Below are positions 7,570-16,735 of a stretch of DNA of 64,000 nt, piece after piece. A model generated the notes under the pieces. The model did no database searches, had not been told where the DNA came from, and was given only the letters and a program-made list of their open reading frames with translations. The stretch's first letter is position 1, and each line of letters begins with the position of its first letter. Both the position numbers and the translations under genes were made by a program. The stretch is taken from NCBI GenBank assembly GCA_023457255.1, contig JAEWMB010000002.1:90103-154102 (forward strand), read 5' to 3'. The DNA comes from Bacillota bacterium (GTDB lineage Bacteria > Bacillota > Clostridia > Lachnospirales > Lachnospiraceae).

Positions 7570-8448
7570 ATGTTTTTTGAAAAATATCGTAAAAAAAAGG
7601 ATGGAACCATACGCTTTTACGATCTGCACTCCAAGAAGATTAAAGTACTCTGCATCCTTATACTGCTTCTTTGTTTACTTATGGTCGTAATATCCCTATT
7701 TCCTGCTATATGGGTTTTCTTAGCGGGTTTTAAGGAACTTAAGGAATTTCGAAAAAGCGAGACCATTCTGCCAAGTCACTTTGATATTGGTGTCTTTGCA
7801 AAGACTTGGACGGATTTAGGCTTCTTAAAGTATTATATCAATTCTTTTATAACAGTTGGAGGGTGCGTTGCATGTGCAGTTATCTTTAACGGATTACTCG
7901 CATATGGATTGGCTATTTTGCGCCCCAAAGGACATAAGGTTGTGCTGGGGCTTGTTATGTGGAGTTTATTGATTCCTGCGACTACGAGTGTTGTTGCGCT
8001 TTTTGTAAATATTAATCGTGTGGGATTAAACCAATCCTTTCTTCCTCTATGGCTGGCATTTGGAGCGAATGCCTTCTATGTCATTATGTTTAAGCAGTTT
8101 TTTGAGGGTTTGCCGTCGGAATTGTTGGAGGCCGCAAGACTGGATGGTTGTGGTGTTTTGCGTGTATTTCAACAGATTATCTTACCATTATCAAAACCAA
8201 TTATCGCTGTTATCATGATCTTTGCAATAACTGCTTCTTGGTCAGATTTCCTATTGCCTTATCTGGTTTTGGATGGTTCCGGGAAGGAAACAGTAATGGT
8301 TCGATTGTTCGCCTTTCGTACTTCGAATGCAACCGATGTTGAAGTTTTACGTGCAGTAGCGTTTTCGATGATACCTCCAACCATATTATTCATTATCTTC
8401 CAGAAAAAAATAACAGAGGGTGCCGCAATTGGCGCATTAAAGGGATAG
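7570..8448 (+). CDS. Sugar ABC transporter permease, MalG/UgpE type
   Basis: Second membrane subunit, 292 residues. A basic cytoplasmic N-terminus is followed by the first helix (VLCILILLLCLLMVVISLFP) and about five more. The EAA loop reads EAARLDGCGVLRVFQQIILP near residues 186-205, and the end GAAIGALKG is typical of MalG relatives. The start ATG at 7570 lies just after AGGAGGT (7557-7563). Only three bases separate its stop from the ATG of the first GH65 gene, so transport and phosphorolysis are translationally linked. Confidence 0.93.
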   Translation: MFFEKYRKKKDGTIRFYDLHSKKIKVLCILILLLCLLMVVISLFPAIWVFLAGFKELKEFRKSETILPSHFDIGVFAKTWTDLGFLKYYINSFITVGGCVACAVIFNGLLAYGLAILRPKGHKVVLGLVMWSLLIPATTSVVALFVNINRVGLNQSFLPLWLAFGANAFYVIMFKQFFEGLPSELLEAARLDGCGVLRVFQQIILPLSKPIIAVIMIFAITASWSDFLLPYLVLDGSGKETVMVRLFAFRTSNATDVEVLRAVAFSMIPPTILFIIFQKKITEGAAIGALKG

Positions 8449-8451
8449 ACT

Positions 8452-10743
8452 ATGGCAAAAATAGCAGATTTATATTATAAAGCAGATCCATTTCAGATTA
8501 TTGAAGAAGGATTTGATCCAAACTACGCAAAAGTATCGGAATCCATATTCTCTTTAGGCAATGAATATATGGGGGTCCGCGGATATTTTGAGGAAGGATA
8601 TTCTTTTGATAGCTTAGTAGGAAGCTATTTTAATGGTATTTATGAAAGAGCAGAGGTTTCTTCACAAAATTATAAAGGTATTATTGATTTTACTGAGTTT
8701 ATGGTGAATTCGGTAGATTATTTTTATACAAAAATAATTTTAGATGGACAACAACTTGATTTAGCCAAGGTTAACATAAGCCGCTTCCGTCGATTCCTTG
8801 ACCTAAAAACAGGTGTTTTAAGACGTAGTTTTATATGGGAGTTACGAAATGGTAAACAAGTAGAAATCATGTTTGAACGCTTTTTATCGATGAATGATGC
8901 TTGTATGGCCGGACAAAGAATTCGTTTTCTGGCACTAAATTTTGACGGTGATATTAATGTTAGTCTTGGCCTGGATTTCACGAGACCTCATTATATGACA
9001 GGGAAAAATTATTTTACCTGTAGTGAAGGAAGTGCGGAGGGTGACAGCTTAATTATAGTTGGTACAACGAAGAACACAAGGCAAAAAATTGCATCCATGT
9101 GTAGAATAGAAGTACCGGATTTAACCCCGGGGAATATTGAGAAAGCGGAGAATAAGATTGCGCTTACTTATCCAATTGAATTAAAAAGGCAATGTGAGAC
9201 CGTGATTACCAAAGTAATCTGCAATCTGGTCTGCAAGAACAAGGAAGAGTCTGAATTTAAAAAGTTTAACGTTAAATGTGAGAATAGATGGAGAAATAGG
9301 GAGCATTTTTGCTATGAGACACTTCTTTCTGAGAGTATTTTATGGTGGGAGAAAAAATGGAAAGAATCGGATATTGTGATTGCAGGTGACGATTTAAATC
9401 AACAAGGTATCCGCTACTGTATTTTTCAAATGCATCAGACTTATCACGGAACAGAAGCCGGAACCAATATAGGTGCAAAAGGTTTAACCGGTGAAGCCTA
9501 TAGTGGCAATGCGTTCTGGGATACAGAGACTTATTGTCTGCCGTTTTATTTATTTAATAATCTAAAGGCAGCAAAGAATCTTCTGATGTTTCGCTATGAG
9601 ACTTTAGAAGAAGCAAAACTACGCGCAAAGGAATTGGATTGTAAGGGGGCATTTTACCCGATTGCTACCATAAGTGGGAAAGAATGCTGCAGTTTATGGC
9701 AGCATGCAAGCCTGCAACTGCAGGCATCCACAGGAGTTGCATATGGAATCTTTAGTTATGTAAAGTTAACCAATGATTATGAATTCTTGTATCAATATGG
9801 ACTTCCAATGTTAATTGAGATTAGCCGTATGTTAGCTACAAGAGGAGACTATAACGCCGATGGTACAAAATACGGATATTATGGAGTCATGGGGCCGGAC
9901 GAATTTCAGATGATGGTAAATCATAACTGCTATACGAATGCTCTGGGCAAAATGACGCTAGAATATACCCATGAGGTTATCAACCGGTTAAAGGAAGAAG
10001 GACTGAGTGAGCAGGAGATAGCAACTCGTTATCGTGTGTCTGAGGAGGAGATCAAAGATTTTAAGAAAAAAGCGGATGCCATGTGGATACCATATCAGGA
10101 AGACACTCAGTTGTTTGAGCAGCATCAAGGGTATTTTGAACTTCCTCATATAGAGGTAGATGCGATACCGATAGAGGATTTTCCACTTTATCACCACTGG
10201 ACATATGATAGAATCTATCGAAACGATATGATTAAACAACCAGATGTCTTAATGATGATGTTTTTGCTTAATTCAAGCTTTACGGTAGGACAGTTAAAAG
10301 CCAATTATGAATTCTATGAACCAAGATGCATTCACGAAAGTTCTTTATCTCCATCGGTTCATTCCATCCTGGCAAGTCAATTAAAAAAACACAAGGAAGC
10401 TTACCAGTTCTTTGGTTTTGCAACCAGAATGGACTTAGATAATTATAATCGCAATACCGGGGAGGGTCTGCATACGACCTCTATTGCGGCGGCATGGATG
10501 AATATCGTCTATGGATTTGGAGGTATGAGGGCAGACGGAGAGCTTTTAAGCTTTGTACCAAGTATTCCGGATTGCTGGAAGGCATACTCCTTCCGAATAG
10601 GGTATCGTGGAAGTGTAATTTTGGTTGAGATATCGAAAACAGAAGCTGCGTTTCAGGTGTTGGAAGGAAATGAAGTTTTCATTCATATTTATGGGAAGGA
10701 ATATACGTTAGACCACTCGAAAGTAAAGATAGAGATACGGTAA
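8452..10743 (+). CDS. GH65 glycoside phosphorylase (alpha-glucoside phosphorylase), copy A
   Basis: Cytoplasmic inverting phosphorylase splitting an alpha-glucoside with phosphate to beta-glucose 1-phosphate and an acceptor sugar; 763 residues, normal for GH65. Visible parts are an N-terminal beta-sandwich with SLGNEYMGVRGYFEEG, the (alpha/alpha)6 barrel with GNAFWDTETYCLPFYL, the general acid E484 in GVMGPDEF, the phosphate-binding loop ESSLSPSVHS, and a C-terminal beta-sheet domain. Most GH65 enzymes, including copy B, have GPDEYHE; here it is GPDEFQM, and HESSLS replaces HGSSLS, so acceptor choice may differ. I cannot name the disaccharide. A perfect LacI-operator palindrome lies inside the gene (9265-9276). 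Confidence 0.9.
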   Translation: MAKIADLYYKADPFQIIEEGFDPNYAKVSESIFSLGNEYMGVRGYFEEGYSFDSLVGSYFNGIYERAEVSSQNYKGIIDFTEFMVNSVDYFYTKIILDGQQLDLAKVNISRFRRFLDLKTGVLRRSFIWELRNGKQVEIMFERFLSMNDACMAGQRIRFLALNFDGDINVSLGLDFTRPHYMTGKNYFTCSEGSAEGDSLIIVGTTKNTRQKIASMCRIEVPDLTPGNIEKAENKIALTYPIELKRQCETVITKVICNLVCKNKEESEFKKFNVKCENRWRNREHFCYETLLSESILWWEKKWKESDIVIAGDDLNQQGIRYCIFQMHQTYHGTEAGTNIGAKGLTGEAYSGNAFWDTETYCLPFYLFNNLKAAKNLLMFRYETLEEAKLRAKELDCKGAFYPIATISGKECCSLWQHASLQLQASTGVAYGIFSYVKLTNDYEFLYQYGLPMLIEISRMLATRGDYNADGTKYGYYGVMGPDEFQMMVNHNCYTNALGKMTLEYTHEVINRLKEEGLSEQEIATRYRVSEEEIKDFKKKADAMWIPYQEDTQLFEQHQGYFELPHIEVDAIPIEDFPLYHHWTYDRIYRNDMIKQPDVLMMMFLLNSSFTVGQLKANYEFYEPRCIHESSLSPSVHSILASQLKKHKEAYQFFGFATRMDLDNYNRNTGEGLHTTSIAAAWMNIVYGFGGMRADGELLSFVPSIPDCWKAYSFRIGYRGSVILVEISKTEAAFQVLEGNEVFIHIYGKEYTLDHSKVKIEIR
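9265..9276 (+). promoter_or_regulatory. Operator-identical palindrome inside the first GH65 gene
   Basis: TTTAACGTTAAA here is identical to operator copy 2 (4954-4965). It is read in frame as part of Phe-Asn-Val-Lys. It could be a roadblock or looping site for the same regulator, or chance. Confidence 0.4.
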
Positions 10744-10807
10744 ATTTGTGTCTGCGCTGCATCTGCGATGAGGTTTGCTAAAATCAGTGCGGGAATAGGG
10801 GGAAATT

Positions 10808-13054
10808 ATGGATTGGATGTTGGCGGAACATGGTTATGACAGCGGTCTTGCTGCAGCACATGGCAATAAGTTTCTCATAGGCAACGGTTATATGGGAATT
10901 CGGGGGACTCTCGAAGAATATGAAAAAGACCGGTTGGTTGCCATTAATCTTTCAGGGCTCTATGATCAGGTGGGCGGGAAGTTTCGTGAACCAATCAATG
11001 CTCCGAACGCTCTTTATACTTATATGGAGGTTGCAGGTGAGAGAATCGGTTTACCTGATTCAAAGATTATTTCTCACCAGCTTACCTTAGATATCTCTCA
11101 TGGATTGTTTGGCAGGAAGACCTCCTATCTTGCCAAACTTGGAGAGGTGACAGTGGAAAGTGAACGTTTTTGCTGTATGGACCAGCCACATTTGATTTGC
11201 ATGAAATACAGCATTCACGCAAGTGCAGATATGGAAGTTACTTTAGTATCGGGAATTGATGCAGATGTCTGGGATATCAATGGACCGCATCTTAATAAGG
11301 TAAAGTTTTCAAGTTCCAGCAAGGAGGAAAACACGTTTGAGCTTTCCGTTCATGCGATTACATCAGAAAAGAAGATTGGGATCAGTGTAAGGGAAATTAC
11401 TTCCTTACGAATCTTAGATGACATCATTCCAGACTGTTTGGAGCAAAGAAAGAAACAACAATATGTACATGAAATAGTAAAAAATGAGGATAAAATACTA
11501 AACCGGTTTACTGTTTTCTTACCTTCCAATGGAATGGTGTGTCTCTATAAATATATTGGAGTGTACACAGAGAAAGACAGCACTTTTTATGAGGGAGAGA
11601 ATAGAGATCTATTACAACATGCCCTTTTACAAGGATACGGAACCTTAAAGAGTGAGCATATGGAATGGTGGAAAAAACGCTGGGAGACCGATCAGGTTTT
11701 ATTAGAAGGTGATGAGGCAGCCATGCAGGCGCTGAATTATTCGCTGTATCATCTGATTAGTATAGCACCGAGACATGCTAAGAGCATGTCAATACCGGCA
11801 AGAGGTCTATCAGGACAGACCTATAAAGGTGCGGTATTTTGGGATACCGAGATGTTCCTGCTCCCTTTCTACCTTTATACAGAGCCTCAGGTAGCGAGAA
11901 GCTTGGTCAAATACCGGATTGACACTTTAGCAGGAGCTAAGAAAAAGGCGAAAGAATATGGATATCTGGGGGCATTTTATGCATGGGAGAGTCAGGAGGG
12001 CGGATTCGAGGCATGTTCGGATTATAACGTCACGGATGTTTTTACCGAACGGCCAATGCGTACTTACTTCCGAGATAAGCAGATTCATATCTCAGCGGCT
12101 GTTGTATATGGGTTGATGAATTACGTTCATACAACAAAGGACTATTCTGTCCTTGAAGAGGGAGGAGTCGAGGTTGTATTGGAGTGTGCGCAGTTTTATT
12201 ATTCCATGCTGCTTCAAAAGGTTCCTTTTGGACAATATGAATTGCATGATGTGGTAGGACCGGATGAATACCATGAGAGAGTGAATAACAATTTCTATAC
12301 CAATCGTATGGCAAAATTCACTTTTGATATGGCGGTAGAATTAATTCAGAACATAGCAGAGCTTTCTAAGGAGACACAGCATAATTTGGCAAAACAATAT
12401 GGGATGTCTTCTTTGTTAACTAAATTTGAAGAAGCCTCCAAACGGATCTTTCTAAAGGTTCCGGATAAATATACAAAAGTGATTGAACAATTTGATGGCT
12501 ATTACAAATTAAAGGATACTACACTAAAGGAAGTAAAAAGTAAGATCCTACATCCCAAGGAATATTGGGGCGGAGCGTATGGAGTAGCTGCCGATACAAA
12601 GATTATCAAACAGGCTGATGTGATCACTGCATTAACTTTGTTTCGAGAGGAATATGAGCAGGAAGTATTACAAAAAAATTGGGACTATTATGAACCGAGA
12701 ACGGAGCATGGTTCCTCTTTAAGTGCCTGTATGTATGCGCTGCTGGCATGTTATTGCAAAAATCCGGATCAGGCATATCCATTCTTTTTAAAGACAGCGA
12801 CAGCGGATTTAAAAGGTGGTGGAAAGGAGTGGGCGGGGCTTCTTTATATCGGAGGGACTCATCCTGCTGCTGCCGGCGGTGCTTATATGACAGCAGTATA
12901 TGGATTTGCCGGATTAATAATAAAAGAAGGAAGTCTTGCTTTAAAGCCATGCCTTCCTTCTAATATAACAAAATTAAGTTTTTCAGTACAAACAGGCGGA
13001 AAAAAATATAAAATCACGGTAACACAGGAAGAGGCGATTGCAGTACCAATTTAG
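10808..13054 (+). CDS. GH65 glycoside phosphorylase, copy B
   Basis: Second cytoplasmic inverting phosphorylase, 748 residues, with the canonical family signatures: GNGYMGIRGTLEEYEKD in the N-terminal domain, AVFWDTEMFLLPFYLY in the barrel, general acid E487 in VVGPDEYHERVNNNF, phosphate loop EHGSSLSACMY, and a short beta-sheet tail. It diverges widely from copy A, so the two probably act on different linkages or chain lengths. Characterised tandem GH65 pairs in Lachnoclostridium phytofermentans include alpha-1,3-glucoside phosphorylases (from memory), a reasonable first guess. The start ATG 10808 follows GGGGGAAATT. Its stop overlaps the stop of the convergent lacI gene by four bases, leaving no room for a separate terminator. 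Confidence 0.9.
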   Translation: MDWMLAEHGYDSGLAAAHGNKFLIGNGYMGIRGTLEEYEKDRLVAINLSGLYDQVGGKFREPINAPNALYTYMEVAGERIGLPDSKIISHQLTLDISHGLFGRKTSYLAKLGEVTVESERFCCMDQPHLICMKYSIHASADMEVTLVSGIDADVWDINGPHLNKVKFSSSSKEENTFELSVHAITSEKKIGISVREITSLRILDDIIPDCLEQRKKQQYVHEIVKNEDKILNRFTVFLPSNGMVCLYKYIGVYTEKDSTFYEGENRDLLQHALLQGYGTLKSEHMEWWKKRWETDQVLLEGDEAAMQALNYSLYHLISIAPRHAKSMSIPARGLSGQTYKGAVFWDTEMFLLPFYLYTEPQVARSLVKYRIDTLAGAKKKAKEYGYLGAFYAWESQEGGFEACSDYNVTDVFTERPMRTYFRDKQIHISAAVVYGLMNYVHTTKDYSVLEEGGVEVVLECAQFYYSMLLQKVPFGQYELHDVVGPDEYHERVNNNFYTNRMAKFTFDMAVELIQNIAELSKETQHNLAKQYGMSSLLTKFEEASKRIFLKVPDKYTKVIEQFDGYYKLKDTTLKEVKSKILHPKEYWGGAYGVAADTKIIKQADVITALTLFREEYEQEVLQKNWDYYEPRTEHGSSLSACMYALLACYCKNPDQAYPFFLKTATADLKGGGKEWAGLLYIGGTHPAAAGGAYMTAVYGFAGLIIKEGSLALKPCLPSNITKLSFSVQTGGKKYKITVTQEEAIAVPI

Positions 13055-14061
13055 ATTGTTAACACACTGTTTCTCTCTACTAAGTGAACCGGAAGTATAA
13101 CCTCTCTTTGTTTTAGAGTACGATTTTCCAGGCGGTCTAGCATAAAGTAGGCCGCTTGTCTGCCCTTCTCATTTGCATCCTGATGAATGGTGGTTAGCGG
13201 AGGATCGGTAATACGGCTGATGCTTAAATCGTCAAAGCCGATGATAGAGATATCTTCCGGAATACGCTTTCCGGCTTGGCGTAATCCGGCAATCAATCCG
13301 GCAGCCATAATATCTGCAGTTGCAAATAGTGCAGTAATTTCATTTTTTGTTGCTAATTTAGCACCGGTTTGCAGGCATGAGGTTACATCCATACCGGCTT
13401 GCAGGATTAATTCCTCCCGAATTGGTATGTGAAATTCCTGCAATGCTTGTTTATAACCTTGCAAACGTTGATAGAGAACGCCGTTTTCCTTAATCAGAGG
13501 AGAAACAAAGGCAATATTTCGATGACCATGCTCTAATAAATATTTTGTGGCAAGATAACCGCCTTGATAGTCTTCAAGACCAACATTACACATATTTGGA
13601 TGACTGACATAGCTATCGATTAATACAATCGGTATGGAAAGCTTCGTCAGAGCTTCATAAAAGGAATCTTTAAAGATACCGGTAAAGAATAAGCCGTCAA
13701 CATTCCAGTTTCTTAGAAAAGTATGTAGATCATCGGCTGTTTCTACGGTTCGTAACATTAAGTAATAACCGTTTTCCCGCAAGGTGGCTTCAATTGCTCC
13801 GATAAATGCAGAGTGGAATGGGTCTTCCATGAAGTTTTCCTGTTTATTTACGATTAAGTGATTGATAATGCCAATCACTTTAGAATTATTAGAAACCAAA
13901 GAACGAGCGGACATATTCGGGACATAGCCAAGTTCTTTTATTGTGTCATTTATTCTTGCAATGGTTTCAGCGGATACGCGACCCGATTTTCCATTAATTA
14001 CATTTGAAACAGTGGTACAGCTAACACCAACGATTTGTGCAATATCTTTAATAGTTGCCAT
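13051..14061 (-). CDS. LacI-family transcriptional regulator of the GH65 locus
   Basis: A 336-residue repressor. The N-terminal helix-turn-helix is ATIKDIAQIVGVSCTTVSNV with hinge helix YVPNMSARSLVSNN; the rest is a periplasmic-binding-protein-like sugar sensor ending LPVHLVERNSVL. It is convergent with the GH65 operon (stops overlap by four bases) and divergent from pgmB. Its own upstream region carries the palindrome at 14083-14100, a one-base-per-half variant of the operators at the transporter promoter, so autoregulation and control of the operon are both likely. The inducer is presumably the imported disaccharide or a breakdown product (inference). AAGGAAGGG lies just upstream of ATG 14061. 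Confidence 0.92.
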   Translation of the reverse strand: MATIKDIAQIVGVSCTTVSNVINGKSGRVSAETIARINDTIKELGYVPNMSARSLVSNNSKVIGIINHLIVNKQENFMEDPFHSAFIGAIEATLRENGYYLMLRTVETADDLHTFLRNWNVDGLFFTGIFKDSFYEALTKLSIPIVLIDSYVSHPNMCNVGLEDYQGGYLATKYLLEHGHRNIAFVSPLIKENGVLYQRLQGYKQALQEFHIPIREELILQAGMDVTSCLQTGAKLATKNEITALFATADIMAAGLIAGLRQAGKRIPEDISIIGFDDLSISRITDPPLTTIHQDANEKGRQAAYFMLDRLENRTLKQREVILPVHLVERNSVLTI

Positions 14062-14082
14062 GAAAAATCCCTTCCTTTCAAC

Positions 14083-14100
14083 AGGTTTAAGGTTAAACCT
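14083..14100 (-). promoter_or_regulatory. Operator at the lacI promoter (autoregulatory)
   Basis: The 18-base element AGGTTTAAGGTTAAACCT is palindromic apart from its central two bases, 22 bases upstream of the lacI start. Its core TTTAAGGTTAAA matches TTTAACGTTAAA at 4954-4965 at 11 of 12 positions. Confidence 0.65.
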
Positions 14101-14342
14101 AATAGTGTAAGTTTACCATTAATCCATGAAAATGTATAGAGGGATTTATGGACATCATTGTAAGCTTGTTCCTTATCCTAATCTCGCCAATAGGATCCCT
14201 GAAAAATCAAGCATGAAAAGAAGAATGTATGCGCGCTTTTCTCTACTGCGATGATTTATTAGGAAGGTCTTAGTGAGAAATGTTTCGTACTATACTCATA
14301 CCGGTAACTAATATTTTGATAGAACAGAAAGGAGAAAACAGT

Positions 14343-14990
14343 ATGATTAGAGGAGTAATTTTTGATTTAGACGGGGTTTTAGTTTCAACGGATGAACTTC
14401 ATTTTGAAGCCTGGGCTAAATTAGCAAAAGAATTAAATATAAACAATTACACGAAGGAGGATAACAAAGCACAAAAAGGCATAAGCAGGAACGAATCCTT
14501 AGAAATCGTATTAAAGAAAGGAGAACTTGCCTTTCAGGAGCAAGAGAAGGAGGAGCTTGCAAATCGAAAGAACGACTACTATGTAGAAATGCTGAACTCA
14601 CTTGATGATACTGCTGTGTTAAAGGATGTAAAAGAAGCTTTGGCGATGCTAAAAATAAGAGGAATCAAGATAGGGGTTGGTTCAGCCTCAAAGAATACAC
14701 CTCTGATTCTGGAAAAGACAGGGCTTGCAGCAAGCATTGATGCGGTTGCTTGTGGGATTGATGTTACGAAATCAAAGCCGGATCCGGAAGTATTTTTAGT
14801 TGCCGCTAAGAAACTTAACTTACTTCCTAAAGAATGCCTTGTTGTGGAGGATTCTTATGCCGGTGTCGTAGCTGCAAAGGCCGCAGGAATGAAGAGTTTA
14901 GCAGTAGGGCCCGAACGAAAGCTGCTGGATGCAGATTATGCTTCAGAGACATTATTAAGCGAGACCGATTGGAATCATATGTTAGCGTGA
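14343..14990 (+). CDS. pgmB: Beta-phosphoglucomutase (HAD superfamily)
   Basis: Converts beta-glucose 1-phosphate, the product of GH65 phosphorylases, to glucose 6-phosphate. It has 215 residues against about 221 for the Lactococcus enzyme. ATG 14343 follows AAAGGAG (14328-14334); an earlier in-frame ATG at 14280 has no ribosome site. HAD motifs are complete: FDLDGVLVSTDELHF with nucleophile D8 and acid/base D10, the serine motif VGSASKNTPL, lysine in KSKPDPEVF, and the metal-binding EDSYAGVVAAKAAGMKS. The cap domain carries AQKGISRNESLEIVL, typical of sugar-phosphate mutases. Its place beside the phosphorylase operon explains its role. It is divergent from lacI across about 280 bases. Confidence 0.92.
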   Translation: MIRGVIFDLDGVLVSTDELHFEAWAKLAKELNINNYTKEDNKAQKGISRNESLEIVLKKGELAFQEQEKEELANRKNDYYVEMLNSLDDTAVLKDVKEALAMLKIRGIKIGVGSASKNTPLILEKTGLAASIDAVACGIDVTKSKPDPEVFLVAAKKLNLLPKECLVVEDSYAGVVAAKAAGMKSLAVGPERKLLDADYASETLLSETDWNHMLA

Positions 14991-15090
14991 AAAAATCGAT
15001 TTTCCCGCTTCTTATTATCGCAGTACCAAGTCTAATATAAATTTGGTCTGCAAAGAGTATTAAAAATATCATAGACAAGGGAGGAGCTAT

Positions 15091-16647
15091 ATGAGCCATA
15101 AGTATCGTAAGTTAGAAGGCCTTGCAATTGTAGTATTATTCGTGTGTCTGATAGGTCTTTCAGTTTTTCTAGTTCATAAGAAAAGACCTGCAAAGGAGGT
15201 AATTTCAATTCAGGAAACTAAGCTAGTATTATATGAAGGTCCAAGGTCTTTGCGTGATGCCGCCAAGGAGGATTTAGCAGCTGCAAATGAGAGTGCAAAA
15301 GACTTTTCCCTGCTTCATTGTACCGATACTTTAGTAACGGTCAATGGTTATGATTGTTATGTATATGACACAAATGTAAATCATTCAAGAAAATGGTACA
15401 GTGATTATCTGCCTCCAAATGCAAGGACTCCGATTACCTATTTTGATTTTGAAGGTATTGTGGAAGTAACAATTAAGGTTCCTGATCTTGCTCTTGAGAC
15501 AGCAAAGATCAGTCCGATTCAGTATGGAATTGCACCGGTAGTTGATAAGGAAGGGCGTACCGTCACATTTACGTTAACGAAACCGGACCAATACACCATT
15601 GTGTTTAATAACTCTCCGGAAAGAGCAGTGCATTTATTTGCAAATGAACTAGAAGCAAATATTCCGTCCAAGGAAGATAAGGATGTTGTATACATAGGAC
15701 CGGGGGAATGGAATATTGAAAATATTATTCTCGAGGACAATCAAACTCTTTACATTTCCGGCGGTGCGGTCGTCCATGGCATAGTAAATGCGAATTTTGC
15801 TAAGAATATCACCGTTCGGGGCAGAGGAATTATTGACGGTTCCAAATTTAATGGCTGGAAAGGTAAGGAAGCATATATACCATTGAAGTTTGATCACTGC
15901 GAAAATGTTACCATTAAAGATCTGACTGTTTTAAACCCGAATGCTTGGGTATGCCAGGCGTTTAATTCGAAAAACGGAACAATCGATAATATAAAAATCA
16001 TATCCTCCAGACCAAATGGGGATGGGATTACCTTACAGTCCTGTCAGGATTATACGGTAAAAAACAGCTTTGTTCGGAGCTGGGATGACTCATTGGTAAT
16101 TAAAAATTATGATGATAACTCGAAGAATATTACGTTTGATAATATGCAGTTGTGGACGGATTTTGCACAGTCTATGGAAGTAGGTTACGAAACGAACAAA
16201 GGAAAACGAGAGAATGCTTTTATTTCTGACATCCTATTTGAGAATATCACTGTGCTTCATAATTTCCATAAGCCGGTCATCTCTGTTCATAATGCAGACG
16301 ATGCAGCGGTAAGCGGGATTACCTTTAAAAATATTGTGGTAGAGAATGCACAGATGGGAAGCGGTGATGGTGATGAGATGCCTTATCTCATTGATATCAA
16401 TATTGCACAAAGCTCTAATTGGTCCTCCACCAGAGAGAGAGGAACCATCAAAAATGTTGTAATTGATGGGGTATATGTGCTAGGTGGTAAAAACTGTGCT
16501 TCAAGAATTAAGGGTTTTGATGCAGAACATAATATCGATGGTGTTTTTATGAAAAACATCAGGGTACTAGGAGAAAAGGTCACGAGTTTGGAACAAGGAA
16601 AATTTGAAGTTGAGGAAGAGACAGCAAAGAATATTGTCCTGGAATAA
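15091..16647 (+). CDS. Membrane-tethered right-handed beta-helix glycosidase, GH28/GH49-like
   Basis: 518 residues. A single N-terminal transmembrane helix (about 10-28, GLAIVVLFVCLIGLSVFLVH) followed by KKRP has no cleavage site, so the enzyme is probably anchored outward. An N-terminal beta-sandwich domain (about 100-200) with ARTPITYFDFEG and HLFANELE is typical of bacterial polygalacturonase- and dextranase-like proteins. The beta-helix follows (about 210-500) with PNGDGITLQS and SWDDSLVIKN, the three acidic residues shared by GH28 and GH49. The His-Gly and Arg-x-Lys signatures of true polygalacturonases are not visible, which favours a GH49-like or divergent activity. It lies 100 bases after pgmB and before two other surface proteins. 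Confidence 0.7.
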   Translation: MSHKYRKLEGLAIVVLFVCLIGLSVFLVHKKRPAKEVISIQETKLVLYEGPRSLRDAAKEDLAAANESAKDFSLLHCTDTLVTVNGYDCYVYDTNVNHSRKWYSDYLPPNARTPITYFDFEGIVEVTIKVPDLALETAKISPIQYGIAPVVDKEGRTVTFTLTKPDQYTIVFNNSPERAVHLFANELEANIPSKEDKDVVYIGPGEWNIENIILEDNQTLYISGGAVVHGIVNANFAKNITVRGRGIIDGSKFNGWKGKEAYIPLKFDHCENVTIKDLTVLNPNAWVCQAFNSKNGTIDNIKIISSRPNGDGITLQSCQDYTVKNSFVRSWDDSLVIKNYDDNSKNITFDNMQLWTDFAQSMEVGYETNKGKRENAFISDILFENITVLHNFHKPVISVHNADDAAVSGITFKNIVVENAQMGSGDGDEMPYLIDINIAQSSNWSSTRERGTIKNVVIDGVYVLGGKNCASRIKGFDAEHNIDGVFMKNIRVLGEKVTSLEQGKFEVEEETAKNIVLE

Positions 16648-16735
16648 AAAGAAAGGAGCCAAAGGTTTTGTTTCAGCATAATCTCTGACTCAAAACGAAA
16701 ATGCGTAGATATCATATGCAGAAATGGAGGGAAAG

